A DNA stretch of 64,000 bases from Pictodentalium vernedei (GCA_031216915.1 CM062289.1:59576241-59640240), one strand, 5' to 3'; counted from the stretch's first letter, positions 21,690 to 33,235 are shown. Program-made: numbers and translations. Notes: generated by a model from the sequence alone, not told the origin.

Positions 21690-24352
21690 AGACAGAATAC
21701 GACTTTAGATATATCTGCAATCATATACACCCAAACACGGATAAAGACCCGGCTACCCCTCTAGAACGACTCCTGAACGAATGCCAGTAGTACTCCCCAA
21801 ACGAAATCCCAGAAAATTTTAATTTTCAAGAAGATGTTCGTTGCTTCATCTCAATTGTCAATGTCTCAACGCACACTGGGATCCGCTTAAAGAGCTCATC
21901 TGGAGACTATGAACTCGGCGGTGTTGGAATCAAAATCAAGGAAGATATAGCCTTCAAAATACGCCATGACCTTTCCATTTTGATTGCGCACGTCTTTGAA
22001 CCCCCTTTTATTGAAATTCAATTTAATAAATGTTTTAAAACAGTGGGGGTAATAGATAGGCCCAACCGAAAACAGACAGAGATCTCTTCCTGTCCAAATT
22101 AAATGAGTTAGTAGATAAACTAAATAATGAGAATAAAAAAGCTAAAATTATGGGAGATTTTAACATTGACTTATTGAAACTTGACACTCACAGTAATACC
22201 GCCAAATATATTGATATGATGATGGGCCATGGCTCTCTTCCTCTCGTTACAAAACCAACGCGAGTATCCTATCACTCGACTACCTTAATTGATCACATCT
22301 TTTCAAATAACATCTGTACATCCGTATCGGGTATCATTATTACAGATGCATCGGATCACGTTGCCACCTTTTATGCAAAAAATCACCTAATATCCAAATA
22401 TATCCCAATGAGCACGCTGAATCGCAAGATAAATAAAAAGTGTAGCAACCTTTTAAACACTCTTATTCCAAACTTATTTCTCACCAGCTTTTGAGGCTAA
22501 TTGCCCTAATTTAGCATATGTATATTCTCTAACATATTTTCATCAGCTTTTGAAAAAGCATTTCCATTGAGACGTACATGTACGCCAATGAGCAAAATAC
22601 TCATAAAACAAAATCCGTGGATGTCTAAAGGGCTCCTAACTTCATCACGTACTAAATCAAAATTTTACAATAAAAAACTAAAGGCGCCAACAGAACAGAA
22701 TATTAAAAACTGCAAAAACTACTGTAGGGTATTCAACAAAATAAAAAAAAAACAAAGAAAAGAAATGGTCACTTTCCACGGGTGGGTAATATTACCACGG
22801 ACGCAATAGTATTAGATTCCAAACAATAACTCCGACAAAAGATAGAAATGTTATAAATTCAATGAAATCGAAAAGTAGTGAGGATTGTGAAGGTATGACC
22901 ACATGCTTTCGTAAACATACATTTGATAAGATCGTAGGACCTCTGAATCACATACTTAACAATTCGTTTGCCCTAGGATAGACCCGAACAAAATGAAGAT
23001 AAGTAAAGTAATCCCTATTTTCAAAACAGTCGATTAACATAAATTCAATAATTATAGACTCATTAGCATATCGCCAGCCAGGATACTAAAACGATACCTT
23101 AGCAACATTTCTAGAAATCTCTAAGGCTTTTGGCACTATAAATCACAACATTTTGTTGTGCAAACTGGAAAAATATGGATTCAGAGGTACAAGTAATAAC
23201 TGATTTAGGAGCTACCTATCCTACAGATACCAATACGTCCAATATGGTGACAAAGATCTGATTTAGCTGATATAACCTGTTGTGTTCCAGATGGATCAAT
23301 ACCCTGGTCCAATACGTTTTTTGTTGTATATTAACGATATCAGCACCGCAGCATCGTTAACCCTTTACCTAACGTAACGGCCAAAACCGGCCAGCGCTAT
23401 TCTCAAAAATCGACAATTAATTTTCATTATTTTTTTTCATTTTTTGTCTCAAAAACAGAGGTTATGACCCCTCGTTAGTTATTCAAGAATTATTTTTGCA
23501 AGTGTCGTCTGCTTTTCGGGTTAGGTAAAGGGTTAAATCTTTCATTTGCGGACGATACCTCCACGTATGAATCGTCATCTAACATTGAGCTTCTTGTAGC
23601 ACGAACCAATGATGAACTCAACAAAATATTTGAGTGGTGCTCGGCCATCCAGTTAGTTCTAAATGCAACTAAAACTAAATATATGTTGATAAACCCAACA
23701 CATGATAACAGGAACAAAGTCATTCCTGAAATTTAAAAAAAAACAAAAAAATGAAAGAGTAGTTCCCCATGATGAAGAACAAACTTTGAAATTTCTGGGT
23801 ATACGCCTCGACGAAAATCTATCTTGACAATCCCACGTATCTAAAGTCAGCTCCAAAATAAGATGGGCAAACTACGCACTAAACAAAGTAAAAAAAGAAG
23901 CTCTAAAAACGTTATATTACGCTCTAGTCCATTGCCATCTGGCATATGGTATCCATATTTGGGGCACTTCAAGAGCTGTAAGGAAACTTTTCAAAATACA
24001 GAAATTTTCACTTCGAATTATAAATAAAAAAAATAGGATTCGCACACAGACCCTCTTTTCTTGAAAGACAAGAGTCTTAAAGTTTGACTATAAACAAGAC
24101 AAACTCCCCCATCACCTGGATAATTACTTCAGCATTGTACAAAACCCATCATATATGAACACCAGACAAACGGGGAATTACATATAAACAAAAGACGGAC
24201 AAGGTCGTTGGATAAGTTACCCATGTTTGCGTACCCGAAGTTGTGGAATGATCTGGGCGACGAATTGAGTAACTGCAATGAATTCAAAAGCAAACTAAAA
24301 CTAAATAATGTCCAATGTAACAATCCATATTGCTCTGACTATAAGGCTTAGT
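21690..24352 (+). pseudogene. CR1/L2-like LINE with endonuclease and reverse transcriptase, decayed
   Basis: Plus-strand order: an N-terminal endonuclease part with LGGVGIKIKEDIAF (about 21920), LSKLNELVDKL and MGDFNIDLLKLD (22150), TKPTRVSYHSTTLIDHIF (about 22250) and TDASDHVATF (about 22340); a linker with PWMSKGLL (22615); reverse-transcriptase parts MKISKVIPIFK (about 22995), [16 protein letters not shown] (about 23130), LLYINDIS (about 23320), SFADDTSTYE (about 23540, catalytic ADD) and WCSAIQLVLNATKTK (about 23640); a C-terminal YMNTRQTG (about 24155) and YPKLWNDLGDEL (about 24230), ending at a stop near 24350. An internal deletion lies between about 23050 and 23115, with several further stops and shifts. 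A family A MITE is inserted at 23357. Other non-LTR clades are possible. Confidence 0.8.
23357..23536 (+). mobile_element. piggyBac-type MITE, family A, copy 6, one palindrome arm missing
   Basis: TTAACCCTTTACCTAACGT to gttaggtaaagggttaa with TTAA at both ends, but only 180 bp: the left arm (aaacagaggttatgacccctcgtt) runs straight into the right asymmetric part (agttattcaagaatt), so the second palindrome arm has been lost. It sits in the LINE reverse transcriptase; ignoring the element and one TTAA, the LINE frame continues from AASL through NLSFADD. Confidence 0.92.
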
Positions 24353-25210
24353 TACTTCTAACACAGACGCCTAGGGCCATCTAGACGCTCCTCAAAATGT
24401 CACCTCCTTCACCAGGTTAATCATTATCCACATTTTCCTCTTAGTTTGAACAATATTTTATCCAAGAAAGAGTAGGATTAATGGACATCTTCCTTTTAGT
24501 ATCTCGTCCCATTCGTCGTTTTTCATTGTGATCCACCGTGTGTGCAGAACGCGGGTTTAATTTAGTAGGCTACTTATCTATAATGGGGGTCAGGGGTCAA
24601 ATCATAGTGAAAAGTGTCTAGTCTCGAGTTAATCTGCAGTGTTGAAGATAACATACTCATTACAAGCATATGACAAGTAGACACCAAATCTGGCTATGTG
24701 ATCTCTCTGCGGTATGCCCATTTGCATAATGTATTGTAACAACAATTTTGTAATCTACTCTGTTATAGATGCACGTTTATAACGAAAAATAAAATAATCT
24801 AAATCTGAAAGTGACTATGTAATTTAACCACTAAATATCACTACTGTTTGACGATCTTTCCTGATTCCCGGAAAATCTGCAGTGTGGAATTCGATTCCGT
24901 ATCACTTCAGTATCACGGACTGATTACGGGTGCGTTCGAGTTCGCATAATTAGTTGTTCCGGTCGCTGAGAGTACTTTACTCCGCATTGGAATGGATGCG
25001 CTTGAACGGCGGTCCGTTCTTTATCGTGTTTTTGATAGTTTTTGTTGCATTCATGCGCATCGGCGAATTACCCAGAAGTGTGCACCTGTTGCAACAATAA
25101 GTGTAAACAAAAATAGTTCTATTTTACTTCAATCCAATTTACCAAAGAAGGTTGGAGGAATTGTTAATGCATTCGATATTGTACTATAAGTCATATAATA
25201 ACCCATTTAC
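24353..25210. other. AT-rich non-coding DNA
   Basis: It may begin with the LINE 3' untranslated region, but no tail or border is evident. A plus-strand open stretch at 24992-25189 shows no recognisable domain. Confidence 0.4.
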
Positions 25211-25365
25211 CGTTACAGTGAAGTGACCGGTGTCGTCACATTACGTCTCGTTGAGAAGGTTAAATCGCCGGACCAAACGAGCTGCCGCAGGCAGCTCGTT
25301 TGATCCGTAGATCTAACCTCCTCAACGCGACGTGATACTGCGATCCAGATCACTTTGCTGTAGCG
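25211..25365. repeat. Foldback element, unclassified
   Basis: Inverted arms cgttacagtgaagtgacc... and ...cactttgctgtagcg, about 70 bp, include tctcgttgagaaggttaaatc / gatctaacctcctcaacgcga and meet at gagctgccgcaggcagctc. Arms about 80% matched. Just upstream stands taacccatttacc, which resembles the family A end but has no partner on the right. Confidence 0.75.
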
Positions 25366-26453
25366 ATGATATGTATATACAAGTTCAATAAGCTCATAAC
25401 ACTTTTATTATCTAGAACTCTGTCAACAAAACACATAATCGTGACTTCTCGAAAATACTCTTTGACAAACAGAGTAAAAAAAAACACACTCAGCTCATGA
25501 AAACAATGGAACCCCGCTTTGATTTCTCTTAACCCAACGCCACGTTAGGAAATTCCTTCGACATGAATAAAATTGTTTATTGTGAAAAAGCAATAATCAA
25601 ACTCAACCCAAGTTCGCTTTTCCCTGCGGGCAATGGTACTTCTATCCAAATTCAATTCAATTCACGAAGTCACCCAAGGAATAGGTGTGTAGTTTGCGAA
25701 AGCATCTATGGAATTATATTTTTGCAATTAAGTGCCCTAGAATCTCTTTAAATATATGACGTCACATCACTCATATATTTTAGAAGCGTGCAAACCACAA
25801 TAAGATTGACGTTAATTTTCAAAAACAATTTGCGCTCTCACTTTCATTTATCAAACACCTATTAATGTGAAACGCAAGATTTCCTCAGTTCTGCCTGTAC
25901 GATAAAAATAGAGCTGTTTCGCACATATGGTGATACAAAACACGTTCGATTTCGTTTTCAACGAAAACAGGGAAGAAACCCGTCTAAATAAATCACGTCA
26001 TCATTGGAGTCGCGATCGCTTGGAAATTCACATACCTCATTTAGATTTGTTTACACGGGATATTTAAACAATCAGATTCGAGTCAAAAATTTACAAAATA
26101 AAAATAACATTCTGACAGCTTGATCCTTGACAAATATTTCCCACAACTGGTCATATAATGATGGAGTGTACTAAACTTGTTAGCTATACAAACACGTTTT
26201 GTTGTGTTATTCCCCGCAGTTTAGCCAACATTTGAAGTTCGATCATTACGGCCGTGGCACCGATCGGTGTCAGTTGGTTTCAACCAACCGAATGCCGGAA
26301 AAATTTAAAAAAAAACAAAGTAGGGTTGGTACTCCACCGCCTAACAGTGATGTTTTGTTAACAACGAAGGAAACATTAAAATTATCCAGTTGAAAAGTGC
26401 TTTTAGTTCACTTTTCGTGTAGACTGGTTGTTACATGAGAGGTGTGTGACAAA
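25366..26453. other. AT-rich non-coding DNA
   Basis: No recognised gene. A plus-strand open stretch at 25563-25751 and another at 26199-26393 give no domain. Confidence 0.4.
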
Positions 26454-26541
26454 TACAGAACTGCACATATGTTTGAACGGGTTATCGCACTCGATTGCTT
26501 TGGCCCAGGATAACCCATTCAAACGTATGTGCTTTCCTGTA
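26454..26541. repeat. Short foldback element
   Basis: Arms gcacatatgtttgaacggg / cccattcaaacgtatgtgc, extended by ttatc/gataa inside, enclose a 23-base loop. About 30 bp per arm with a few mismatches. Confidence 0.75.
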
Positions 26542-26912
26542 TATTTATTTTGCGATTAATCTTCATTTTTTTTTACTTAGGTGTTTTGCATGGTGAATTG
26601 TTTAAGTACTGGATCGTGTGATTCCGTGCACAATGGAATGTATGCTGAGAGAAACAAGGCGTAACGTTCCTTCCATCACTACTAGTTTTTGAATAGAATG
26701 ACTTGTGATTACCAATAGCACTGACATAGTCCGCCGGGTGCACTTGCGTTCGTGTCTCGTGGCGTCATATGACTTATAATGTTGCTGCAATAACAACAAA
26801 GTTTATCGCGAAGTTTTATCGCTACTGATATTGTTGTTTGCCATTGTCTCTTTTAGCTCAAGGAAGTTACAAACAATTTACCGTGAATTTCTAAAAACGT
26901 CACGTGGTTGTG

Positions 26913-27230
26913 TACAGTTAAAACTAAAACTCCTGTCATGAACTATGCACTTATGTAGGATTAATTGAGCGTGGGAATTGCGCGCATCTGCCATATGGAA
27001 TGGCATCCAAAGCACGGCAGGTTCGTTTGGTTAGTCATAGCAAACACATGCAATGTTTCTGCTAATAAACCTCCGGGTAATCCGGAGGTCCATTGGCTGA
27101 AGCATTACTTATGCACAGTCCATATGTACAGAATTTGATAGTCGTACTGTGGTCATAACGCGTAGATTAACGCGCAGGTCGACGTGCTATTTGTGCGCAT
27201 TTCATGACAGGACTTATAGTTTTAACTGTA
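26913..27230. mobile_element. Tc1/mariner-type MITE with a family B-like core
   Basis: Flanked by TA; ends CAGTTAAAACTAAAACTCC and, inverted, GGACTTATAGTTTTAACTG, with tgtcatgaa continuing the repeat. The centre (27040-27115) is a degraded family B palindrome: caatgtttctgctaataaac, ctccgggtaatccggag and ccattggctgaagcatt. The termini differ completely from family B, so the same central hairpin is carried by a different set of ends. A single end of the same terminal type occurs at 59018-59051. Confidence 0.75.
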
Positions 27231-27763
27231 TATGAACATAACACTCAATTGGACCAGAATTATGATTGTACAATAACTACCACGAACCCTTCACCTCCAG
27301 TCTAGAATGAGAAGATACGCGGAGTGAAGAGAAGGTATTTAGAATAATGATCGGAAAACATTGGTTTAGGGACAAGATTTTTGGCAACTCATCGTTTTTT
27401 TCTTCCAGGCCAACCATTTTTTTTCAAAATCATATTCCCAATGAACCTTCTATATTAGAGTGAGTTTTTTTTTAAAAATTTTGTATTAACTGCTTTTTAC
27501 AAGTTTGCATGCGTAAATACCTCGTTGGCAACTCACTTCAATTTACTCTGACCTCGATTTTGTGTTTCATATCCTGGCATATTAACATTATTCTTCGGTG
27601 ATTAATTTCTAGATGAGAATTCCCCACAATAGAAATATAATATCCGTGCTTACATTCGGGCCTACTTCGTATTGTTGTATTCCACTCCATTCAAGAGTTC
27701 CTCTTGTTGAAGGTGAAACCAAAACACTGAGTACGGTTTTTCTCGTATTTTAACATTATAAGT
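27231..27763. other. AT-rich non-coding DNA
   Basis: Nothing recognised; T and A runs near 27410-27480. Confidence 0.4.
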
Positions 27764-27906
27764 CATTGTGGTGAATTGACGGATACATGGTCTGAGGGTT
27801 GAGACTGGGAGCTTATGTTCAACCGAGAAACGAAGAAGCGTCGAGGTTGAACATACGCTGCGAGCCGCAAACCTCAGACCATTTTACCGTCATTTCTTCA
27901 CAATAA
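27764..27906. repeat. Foldback element, unclassified
   Basis: Arms of about 62 bp with scattered mismatches: cattgtggtgaattgacgg / ccgtcatttcttcacaat outside, tggtctgaggtt-type and gcttatgttcaacc / ggttgaacatacgc inside, with a central loop of about 25 bases. Confidence 0.8.
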
Positions 27907-28321
27907 CGTATATGTTCCATTAGGATCCTACCCGCATCCCAATACTCACATCGCGGAATGAACAAAGCATTTTGTAACGAAAACAATTTTAGTAAATAAA
28001 CCTGTCGTGTACCTTACGACGTCACTGGACAAATAATGAATTGATAAGATCAATGCCGAGATCACTCCATTTTTGTTCCAATCGAAAACGGATTTGTAAT
28101 TTAAACAACACTTTATTCAGAACATCGTCTGATGTACGTGTGATAAATGTAGAAACATGAAGCGACTTGGAAGTCTTCATTTCAAATATTTCGGACGGCA
28201 ACATATGCTACTGGAACTACGAACGTAGAGAACACTAGGTGAGCTCTTGTTCAATCAGAGTGCGAGGATGTTAGTCTTATTGAAATATATGTATTTTCGG
28301 TTTCTAGACTCTTTTTTATAA
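27907..28321. other. Non-coding DNA
   Basis: No recognised feature; a 60-codon minus-strand open stretch (28022-28204) shows no domain. Confidence 0.4.
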
Positions 28322-28573
28322 TTAACCCTTTACCCAACGTAACGCCAAAAGCGGCCAGCGCTATTCTGAAAAAATCGCCAATTAATTTTCATTATTAATT
28401 TTCATTTTTTGTCTCAAAAACATAGGTTATAACCCTCGATGGAACGACTCGTTGAGCTCGTTTCAACGAGGGGTCATAACCTATGTTTTTGAGACAACAA
28501 AATGAAAAAAATTAGTTATTCAAAAAACTTTTTTGCAAGTGTCGTCTGCTTTTCATGTTAGGTAACGGGTTAA
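28322..28573 (+). mobile_element. piggyBac-type palindromic MITE, family A, copy 7
   Basis: TTAACCCTTTACCCAACGT to atgttaggtaacgggttaa, TTAA at both ends, 252 bp. The palindrome core has slipped slightly (gaacgactcgttgagctcgtttc), so this copy is somewhat older or more damaged in the centre. Confidence 0.88.
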
Positions 28574-29649
28574 AACAGCACCGAATTTATTTATACTCTG
28601 ATTCGAAGAAATTCCATAATATATGCACAAATAGAACATTTTCCGCAGTCCTTAGTCTTTCACGCACCTGTTTGAGCACACAATTTTCTTGTATTGATTA
28701 ATTTGTAAAAAATGTATGCACACACGAGGCGGCATTGTTGATTACCGTCAACGATTAAAGGGGAATTACTCTAGTTGTTGTGAGAGTTTCACAGAAAACA
28801 TCAAGCGGACAAATACTCTCAGGGTAAATGTATTCAATAACTTGAACTCACAGGCTTCCAGATATGATTCTACGGCCTCATATTTTTAAATAACTTATCG
28901 GAGAGAAGACCACACCTCACCTATCACTTATAGGGGGAAAAGCCATAGAAAGCCTTCAATAATGTCAACACAGGGCCCGGAATTGTCTTTATTATGTGTC
29001 TAAGTTAGTTCGCTTAACAGAACGCTGGAGTACCATCTAAGAGTTCCGTCGTATTAGGTAACTCACATGATATTATTTGATATCAGGTGAGTAGCAGCCA
29101 TTACTATTTTGATCAACTTGATGCATTTTCACTCGCTTCGAATTTTCAAAATTTGAATTAAAACAAAAAAGGAAAATTTAAGTACCAAAATATTTTTAAG
29201 GTATAATATTTATAGATTTAAAAAATTAAATATTTAAAAAATGGACAAAAAATATTATTTGCAGTCCCGAAACATAAAGTTTGTCGTTGTTTCTACGACT
29301 CTATACCGACTATAGTCTATCTATTTTTTATGTTGATGCGAACATTTTCTTTACAGTTTAGTCAACAGATTATAAAGTGATTGTTTAAACATTTAAAAGT
29401 GCTTTGTTAACTCCTTTCAGGTGGTAATGACAGTAAATGTATGTAAGGGTATTTCAGATATGCTTGTAGCGATACGTTTTATTTTGTAAACAAATATCGA
29501 ACTTCGAACGGCGAAGATTGTTTACTGTCACCATGAAAGCATTCCGGTGCCAGTTACTGTGGATAATTCTGCGCGGTGCTGTCAATAGCGGTTTCTAAAA
29601 ATTGAACGTCCGGTCGTTCTTCGTTTCTCGCGAAAATTGATTAATCCTT
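28574..29649. other. AT-rich non-coding DNA
   Basis: No recognised feature; low-complexity A/T stretches near 29150-29260. Confidence 0.4.
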
Positions 29650-29809
29650 TTTATTTCTTTCCAAAGTGTGATTTACTAGGATTTCGGGGTTTGATTATAA
29701 ACGATAACTTAACAAGTGAATTATGCAATCAGCAATTGTGTTATGCATCCGATCGTGCAAACGAAGACAATTTGCCGTGGGTGTAATGGGGACTTTATTG
29801 TTTTTTGTT

Positions 29810-30050
29810 CCTTTAATATGAAAAGCAGACGACACTTGCAAAATAATTCTTGAATAACTATTATTTTCATTTTTTGTCTCAAAAACATAGGTTATGACCC
29901 CTCATTGGAACGAGCTCGACGAGCTCGTTCCAATGAGGGGTCATAACCTATATTTTAGAGACAAAAAATGAAAAGAATAATGAAAATTAATTGACGATTT
30001 TTGAGAGTAGCGCTGGCCGTTTTTTTCCGTTTCGTTAGGTAAAGAGTTAA
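29810..30050 (-). mobile_element. piggyBac-type palindromic MITE, family A, copy 8
   Basis: The right end ttcgttaggtaaagagttaa is close to intact; the left terminal repeat is lost, leaving aatatgaaaagcagacgac. The palindrome is perfect at gaacgagctcgacgagctcgttc. It is inside the left inverted-repeat arm and matches the copy at 34831-35072. Confidence 0.85.
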
Positions 30051-30087
30051 ATAATATAATTATCGTTAATAATGAAAAGTAATAAAC

Positions 30088-30247
30088 AGAGTAATCGCTT
30101 GACTGGACTGGTTTCGTGAAATAATTCATTCGAGGCGAGGGACTATATTGTAAAACACTTGTGCGCCTTCGCGCACTCGTGTTTGTTCAACGTCCCTCAC
30201 CTCTCATGAATTATGTCACGTAACCAGTCCAGTCAAGCGATTACTCT
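30088..30247. repeat. Foldback element, family F, copy 1
   Basis: Ends agagtaatcgcttgactgg and its complement; arms of about 65 bp (continuing gactggt..cgtgaaataattcat, then aggcgagggac) enclose a loop with gtgcgccttcgcgcac. It is nearly all palindrome and is part of the duplicated 600-bp block. Confidence 0.88.
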
Positions 30248-30286
30248 CTGTGATTTACATGGACTTTCGACATAATAAGTAGGTTA

Positions 30287-30419
30287 CATGGCCTGTAGCT
30301 GACTGATACATTTCCATACAAGGCTATGACAGTTCATATCAGGCTCTGCTTTGCTCACCTGATATGAACTCTCATCTCCTTGTATGGAAATGTATCAGCC
30401 AGCTACACGCCATGTACCT
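30287..30419. repeat. Foldback element, unclassified
   Basis: Arms of about 58 bp: tacatggcctgtagctg / cagctacacgccatgta outside, gatacatttccatacaagg and gttcatatcagg inside; the loop is ctctgctttgct. Few mismatches. Confidence 0.88.
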
Positions 30420-30469
30420 TATATTATCTTACAGTCAACATGTATTTTGTCTGTATTTACTCCGCAACT

Positions 30470-30530
30470 GTCGTGCACCCGACCCTCTGATACAGTTGTT
30501 TGTATCAGGGGGTCGGATACAAGAACGTTC
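30470..30530. repeat. Short hairpin
   Basis: ccgaccctctgataca (30479-30494) pairs with tgtatcagggggtcgg (30501-30516) around a 6-base loop. It may be the centre of a larger decayed foldback: ttatcttacag at 30426 and ctgtaag-like ttgtaagataa at 30629 are weakly inverted. Confidence 0.7.
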
Positions 30531-30649
30531 CTTTCGCGTGAGTTCCATTTTTTTTCTTTTTGTTCATCCGTGCGAATAAATAGTTCGTTATATATTCGTC
30601 TACATTCTTGACTTATCCCCAATATATTGTAAGATAAAATGATTATTAG

Positions 30650-30790
30650 CATTATGTTGATGTACAAAATATGTATCCGAGCCTCGCTCCGGGTTCTAAG
30701 GGTAGATTACGACTCGTCTTCGACTCGTCGTGATCTGCCTTTAGAACCCGGAGCTCGACTCGGATACATATTTTGTACATCCACATAATG
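30650..30790. repeat. Foldback element, unclassified
   Basis: Arms of about 60 bp: cattatgttgatgtacaaaa / ttttgtacatccacataatg outside, then atgtatccgag and ccgggttcta inside, with the central loop cgactcgtcttcgactcgtcg. About 90% matched. Confidence 0.88.
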
Positions 30791-31345
30791 GTAATAATCT
30801 CTATATATCTCGCCTGTGTTCTTCCAGCTTGAACCCAGATATGAGTTTGATATACAAGGTATTTACCGCCGAACATTTTGCAATGCTTACCGTTATTACT
30901 GAAGTAGACCAGATCGCGACTGAGTCGTGGTCCGAACGAAATTATCTGTCCACTTCTGTTCTTACAAAACGATAGAATCTTACATCTCAGAAAATAAATG
31001 CAATGACATTGAACCCTAATTGTGATTTCACTTGTTTTTCTTCATTCAGTCTAGATATTGCAAATTGCTATATTTTTTTGCAGGAAACTCTATACATTAT
31101 CGCTATCTGAACCGATCTGATCGAAAAATGATATCAGCATTGAAATATTTGAAAAATATATTTGAATTTTTCAAAGGTGAATTTAACTGTTCTAGAGCTG
31201 CGCTGGTTATTAAAACAGCTGTTTCGCCACAAATGAGAGAACATGTCTGACAGATATCGTCATGAAAATCGACTTTCTATAAGGTTATCTCCCTTGAAAT
31301 TATCAGTCGAGCGAGGAAGGTCCAATTAAGAAGCAAGTTATTTTT
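30791..31345. other. Non-coding DNA
   Basis: No recognised feature. Confidence 0.4.
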
Positions 31346-31359
31346 GAGAAAACCCCTAT

Positions 31360-31741
31360 TTATTTATTTATTTATTTATTTATTGGTGTTTAAGGTCACA
31401 TACTTATGCACAATGGCTAATCGTGACCGTGACAGTTTTACGGGTGGAGGAAGCCGGAGTACCCGGAGAGAACCACCGAGCAACGACGAGCAGCTGTCAG
31501 CTCTCCAACATCGTAACTCTGAACTCTGCACTGCAGCACAGGCAGGGTTAGATTGGTTGAAGACATGCGCACCATCGACGTGCAGTACGCCTCAGTACAC
31601 AGCGTCATCGTGCCCCCATGTAGGCAATCGGGGTGAAGTGACTTGCCCAAGGACACAACGCGATTGCCGCAGGTGGGATTCGAACCGAGGACCTCTCGGC
31701 TTGCAGCCTGCACCTCTACCAACTGAGCCACCGCGCCCCCA
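31360..31741 (-). mobile_element. SINE with tRNA-like head, copy 1 (complete, with TSD)
   Basis: Minus-strand SINE. The head has Pol III promoter boxes: A box TGGCTCAGTTGG (complement of 31719-31730) and B box GGTTCGAATCC (complement of about 31676-31686). The body includes gtgtccttgggcaag, a block shared with the 5S-headed SINEs of this window, then gttctctccgggtactccggc, and a (TAAA)n-type tail (31360-31384). It is flanked by a 14-base target duplication gagaaaac(c/t)cctat at 31346-31359 and 31742-31755 with one mismatch, so the insertion is fairly young. Any protein frames across it are chance. Confidence 0.92.
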
Positions 31742-31755
31742 GAGAAAACTCCTAT

Positions 31756-32157
31756 AACATCAGTAGAAAATAAAGTGAAGTTTCCATTTGCTGCCTTTAA
31801 TAAAAGAAAACAAGACTGACCCCAGAGCTGTCTGTTGTTTTGGTTTATTAAAAGCAACAAAAGGAAATCTTGGCTTTTTATGACAAGCTAATTAGAAGCA
31901 GCGGATTCACATATAATCTGTTATTAAACTGTTTGATAAAAAATTGTTTCGGTTAAAATTATTATTATTGGTGAAGAGGATTAATATCAGTATCGTCGTC
32001 TGACAAGTCTACGTCCGACAAAAAGGAGTGATGTTTCTTTGCTGCATACCCATTGAGTGCTGTTTATCTAAAATTTTGATGTTTGGCATCTTATGGAGTG
32101 TTATTGAATGCTTGTCGGCATAATTCTTCTCAATAGTCTATTTTGTAGTGTTGTATG
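31756..32157. other. Non-coding DNA
   Basis: No recognised feature. Confidence 0.4.
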
Positions 32158-32418
32158 TACAGTACGTGGAGAGTGGATTGTAACTAAATCACCCGCGGAG
32201 TGGGAATATCACTCAAGCTATAACTTTCAAATTTTGTACCTATCGACAAAAAACACAAGCAATGTTTCAGCCAATGGACCTCCGGGTTTAACCCGGAGGT
32301 CCATTGGCTGAAACTTTGCATGTGGTGGTTATGCTTTGCAACAAATTTGCAATTATTGCTTGGGTGGAATCTCCACCCTGCGGGTGATTAAGTGATAATA
32401 CACTCTCCACGTACTGTA
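32158..32418 (+). mobile_element. Tc1/mariner-type palindromic MITE, family B, copy 5
   Basis: TA-CAGTACGTGGAGAGTGG to cactctccacgtactg-TA. The central palindrome ccgggtttaacccgg has long arms. Same orientation as copy 1. No coding. Confidence 0.9.
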
Positions 32419-32888
32419 TGCACCACTATACGAAATCCACAGAAAATATGGATTTTAAGTTCTAAGGAGCTGCCTGTATTTAATCTGTCAACACAGTGTT
32501 CAGGCTGATTTTGTGAATACCCTAACTACTTACAAGAATTATCCCCCATAAATTCTGGGTCCGATAAAATAGGTTATGTTTATCTGTGATGTTTGTGCCC
32601 GAAAACAGCCCATTTTATCAACACTTTGTGGAGGATTAACAAATGCCCATCGGAATACAGTTTGTCCATGCAACTTGTAATGCCACTCAGTGACCTGAGA
32701 ATGGCCTTTGTTTCTTGAAAATCTACAAGACTCGCTCAGAGAAATCCACGGAAAACATTATTTTTAAGCTTTTGAGGGGTATCGCTGTTTAACAAACCCA
32801 AAACGAGCTAACGGTTGGTTTCTTGAAGACCCTTATTACTCACAAAAATGATTCCCGGTGAATTCCATTTCCAATAAAGGAAGTTATG
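32419..32888. other. Non-coding DNA with two weakly similar segments
   Basis: Phrases such as gaatacagtttgtccatg, gaaaatctacaag..gctcagagaaatccac and cccatttt..tcaacactttgtgg recall each other in loose tandem (acagaaaatatggattttaag near 32432, ggaaaacattatttttaag near 32748). Probably an old diverged repeat; no gene. Confidence 0.35.
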
Positions 32889-33102
32889 TTAACCCTTTAC
32901 CCAACGTAAGCGCCAAAACCGGTCAGCGCTATTCGCAAAAATCAGCATCCAATTTTCATTATTTTTCCCCCTTTTGTCTCAAAAACATAGCGTATGGACT
33001 ATGTCATAAGCTAAGTTTGTGACGCAAAAAATGAAAAAAGATAGTTATGCAATAATTTTATTTGCAAGTGTCGTCTGCCTGTCGTGTTAGGTAAAGGGTT
33101 AA
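32889..33102 (+). mobile_element. piggyBac-type MITE, family A, copy 9, palindrome mostly lost
   Basis: TTAACCCTTTACCCAACGTAA to gttaggtaaagggttaa with TTAA at both ends, 214 bp. The usual left and right asymmetric parts are present, but the GAGCTC core is missing and only short arm remnants remain (aaaacatagcgtatggac / gtcataagctaagttt). Confidence 0.88.
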
Positions 33103-33235
33103 ATCCTCAGGTAGCAGTATGGTGCTGTGAGTTCCCGAATACAGACCATTTTATCAAAAAATTTAGGTTGTGCCAAAGAATAATCGGCAGGAAAGCAGAA
33201 AATGTATTAGTTGTATGAGATGTACCCGAGTGGAG

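Larger units (their letters stand above)
29650..30252 (-). repeat. Left arm of a 600-bp inverted repeat pair
   Basis: This block is the inverted counterpart of 34627-35240, with about 85-90% similarity by eye. In order it contains a unique-looking segment (ttgcataattcacttg-type), a family A MITE copy and a foldback with agagtaatcgcttgactgg ends. The shared nested order shows that the MITE was already inside before the block was duplicated. Confidence 0.85.

Noticed and set aside
31676-31741. tRNA gene
   Set aside because: A and B boxes are present, but the cloverleaf is not supported and the sequence continues into a SINE body with target duplications; it is a SINE head.
31344-31860. Open frames of 137 and 140 codons on both strands
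   Set aside because: Both cross the SINE; the RWDSNRGPLG-type text is the translated tRNA B-box region, a common false protein.
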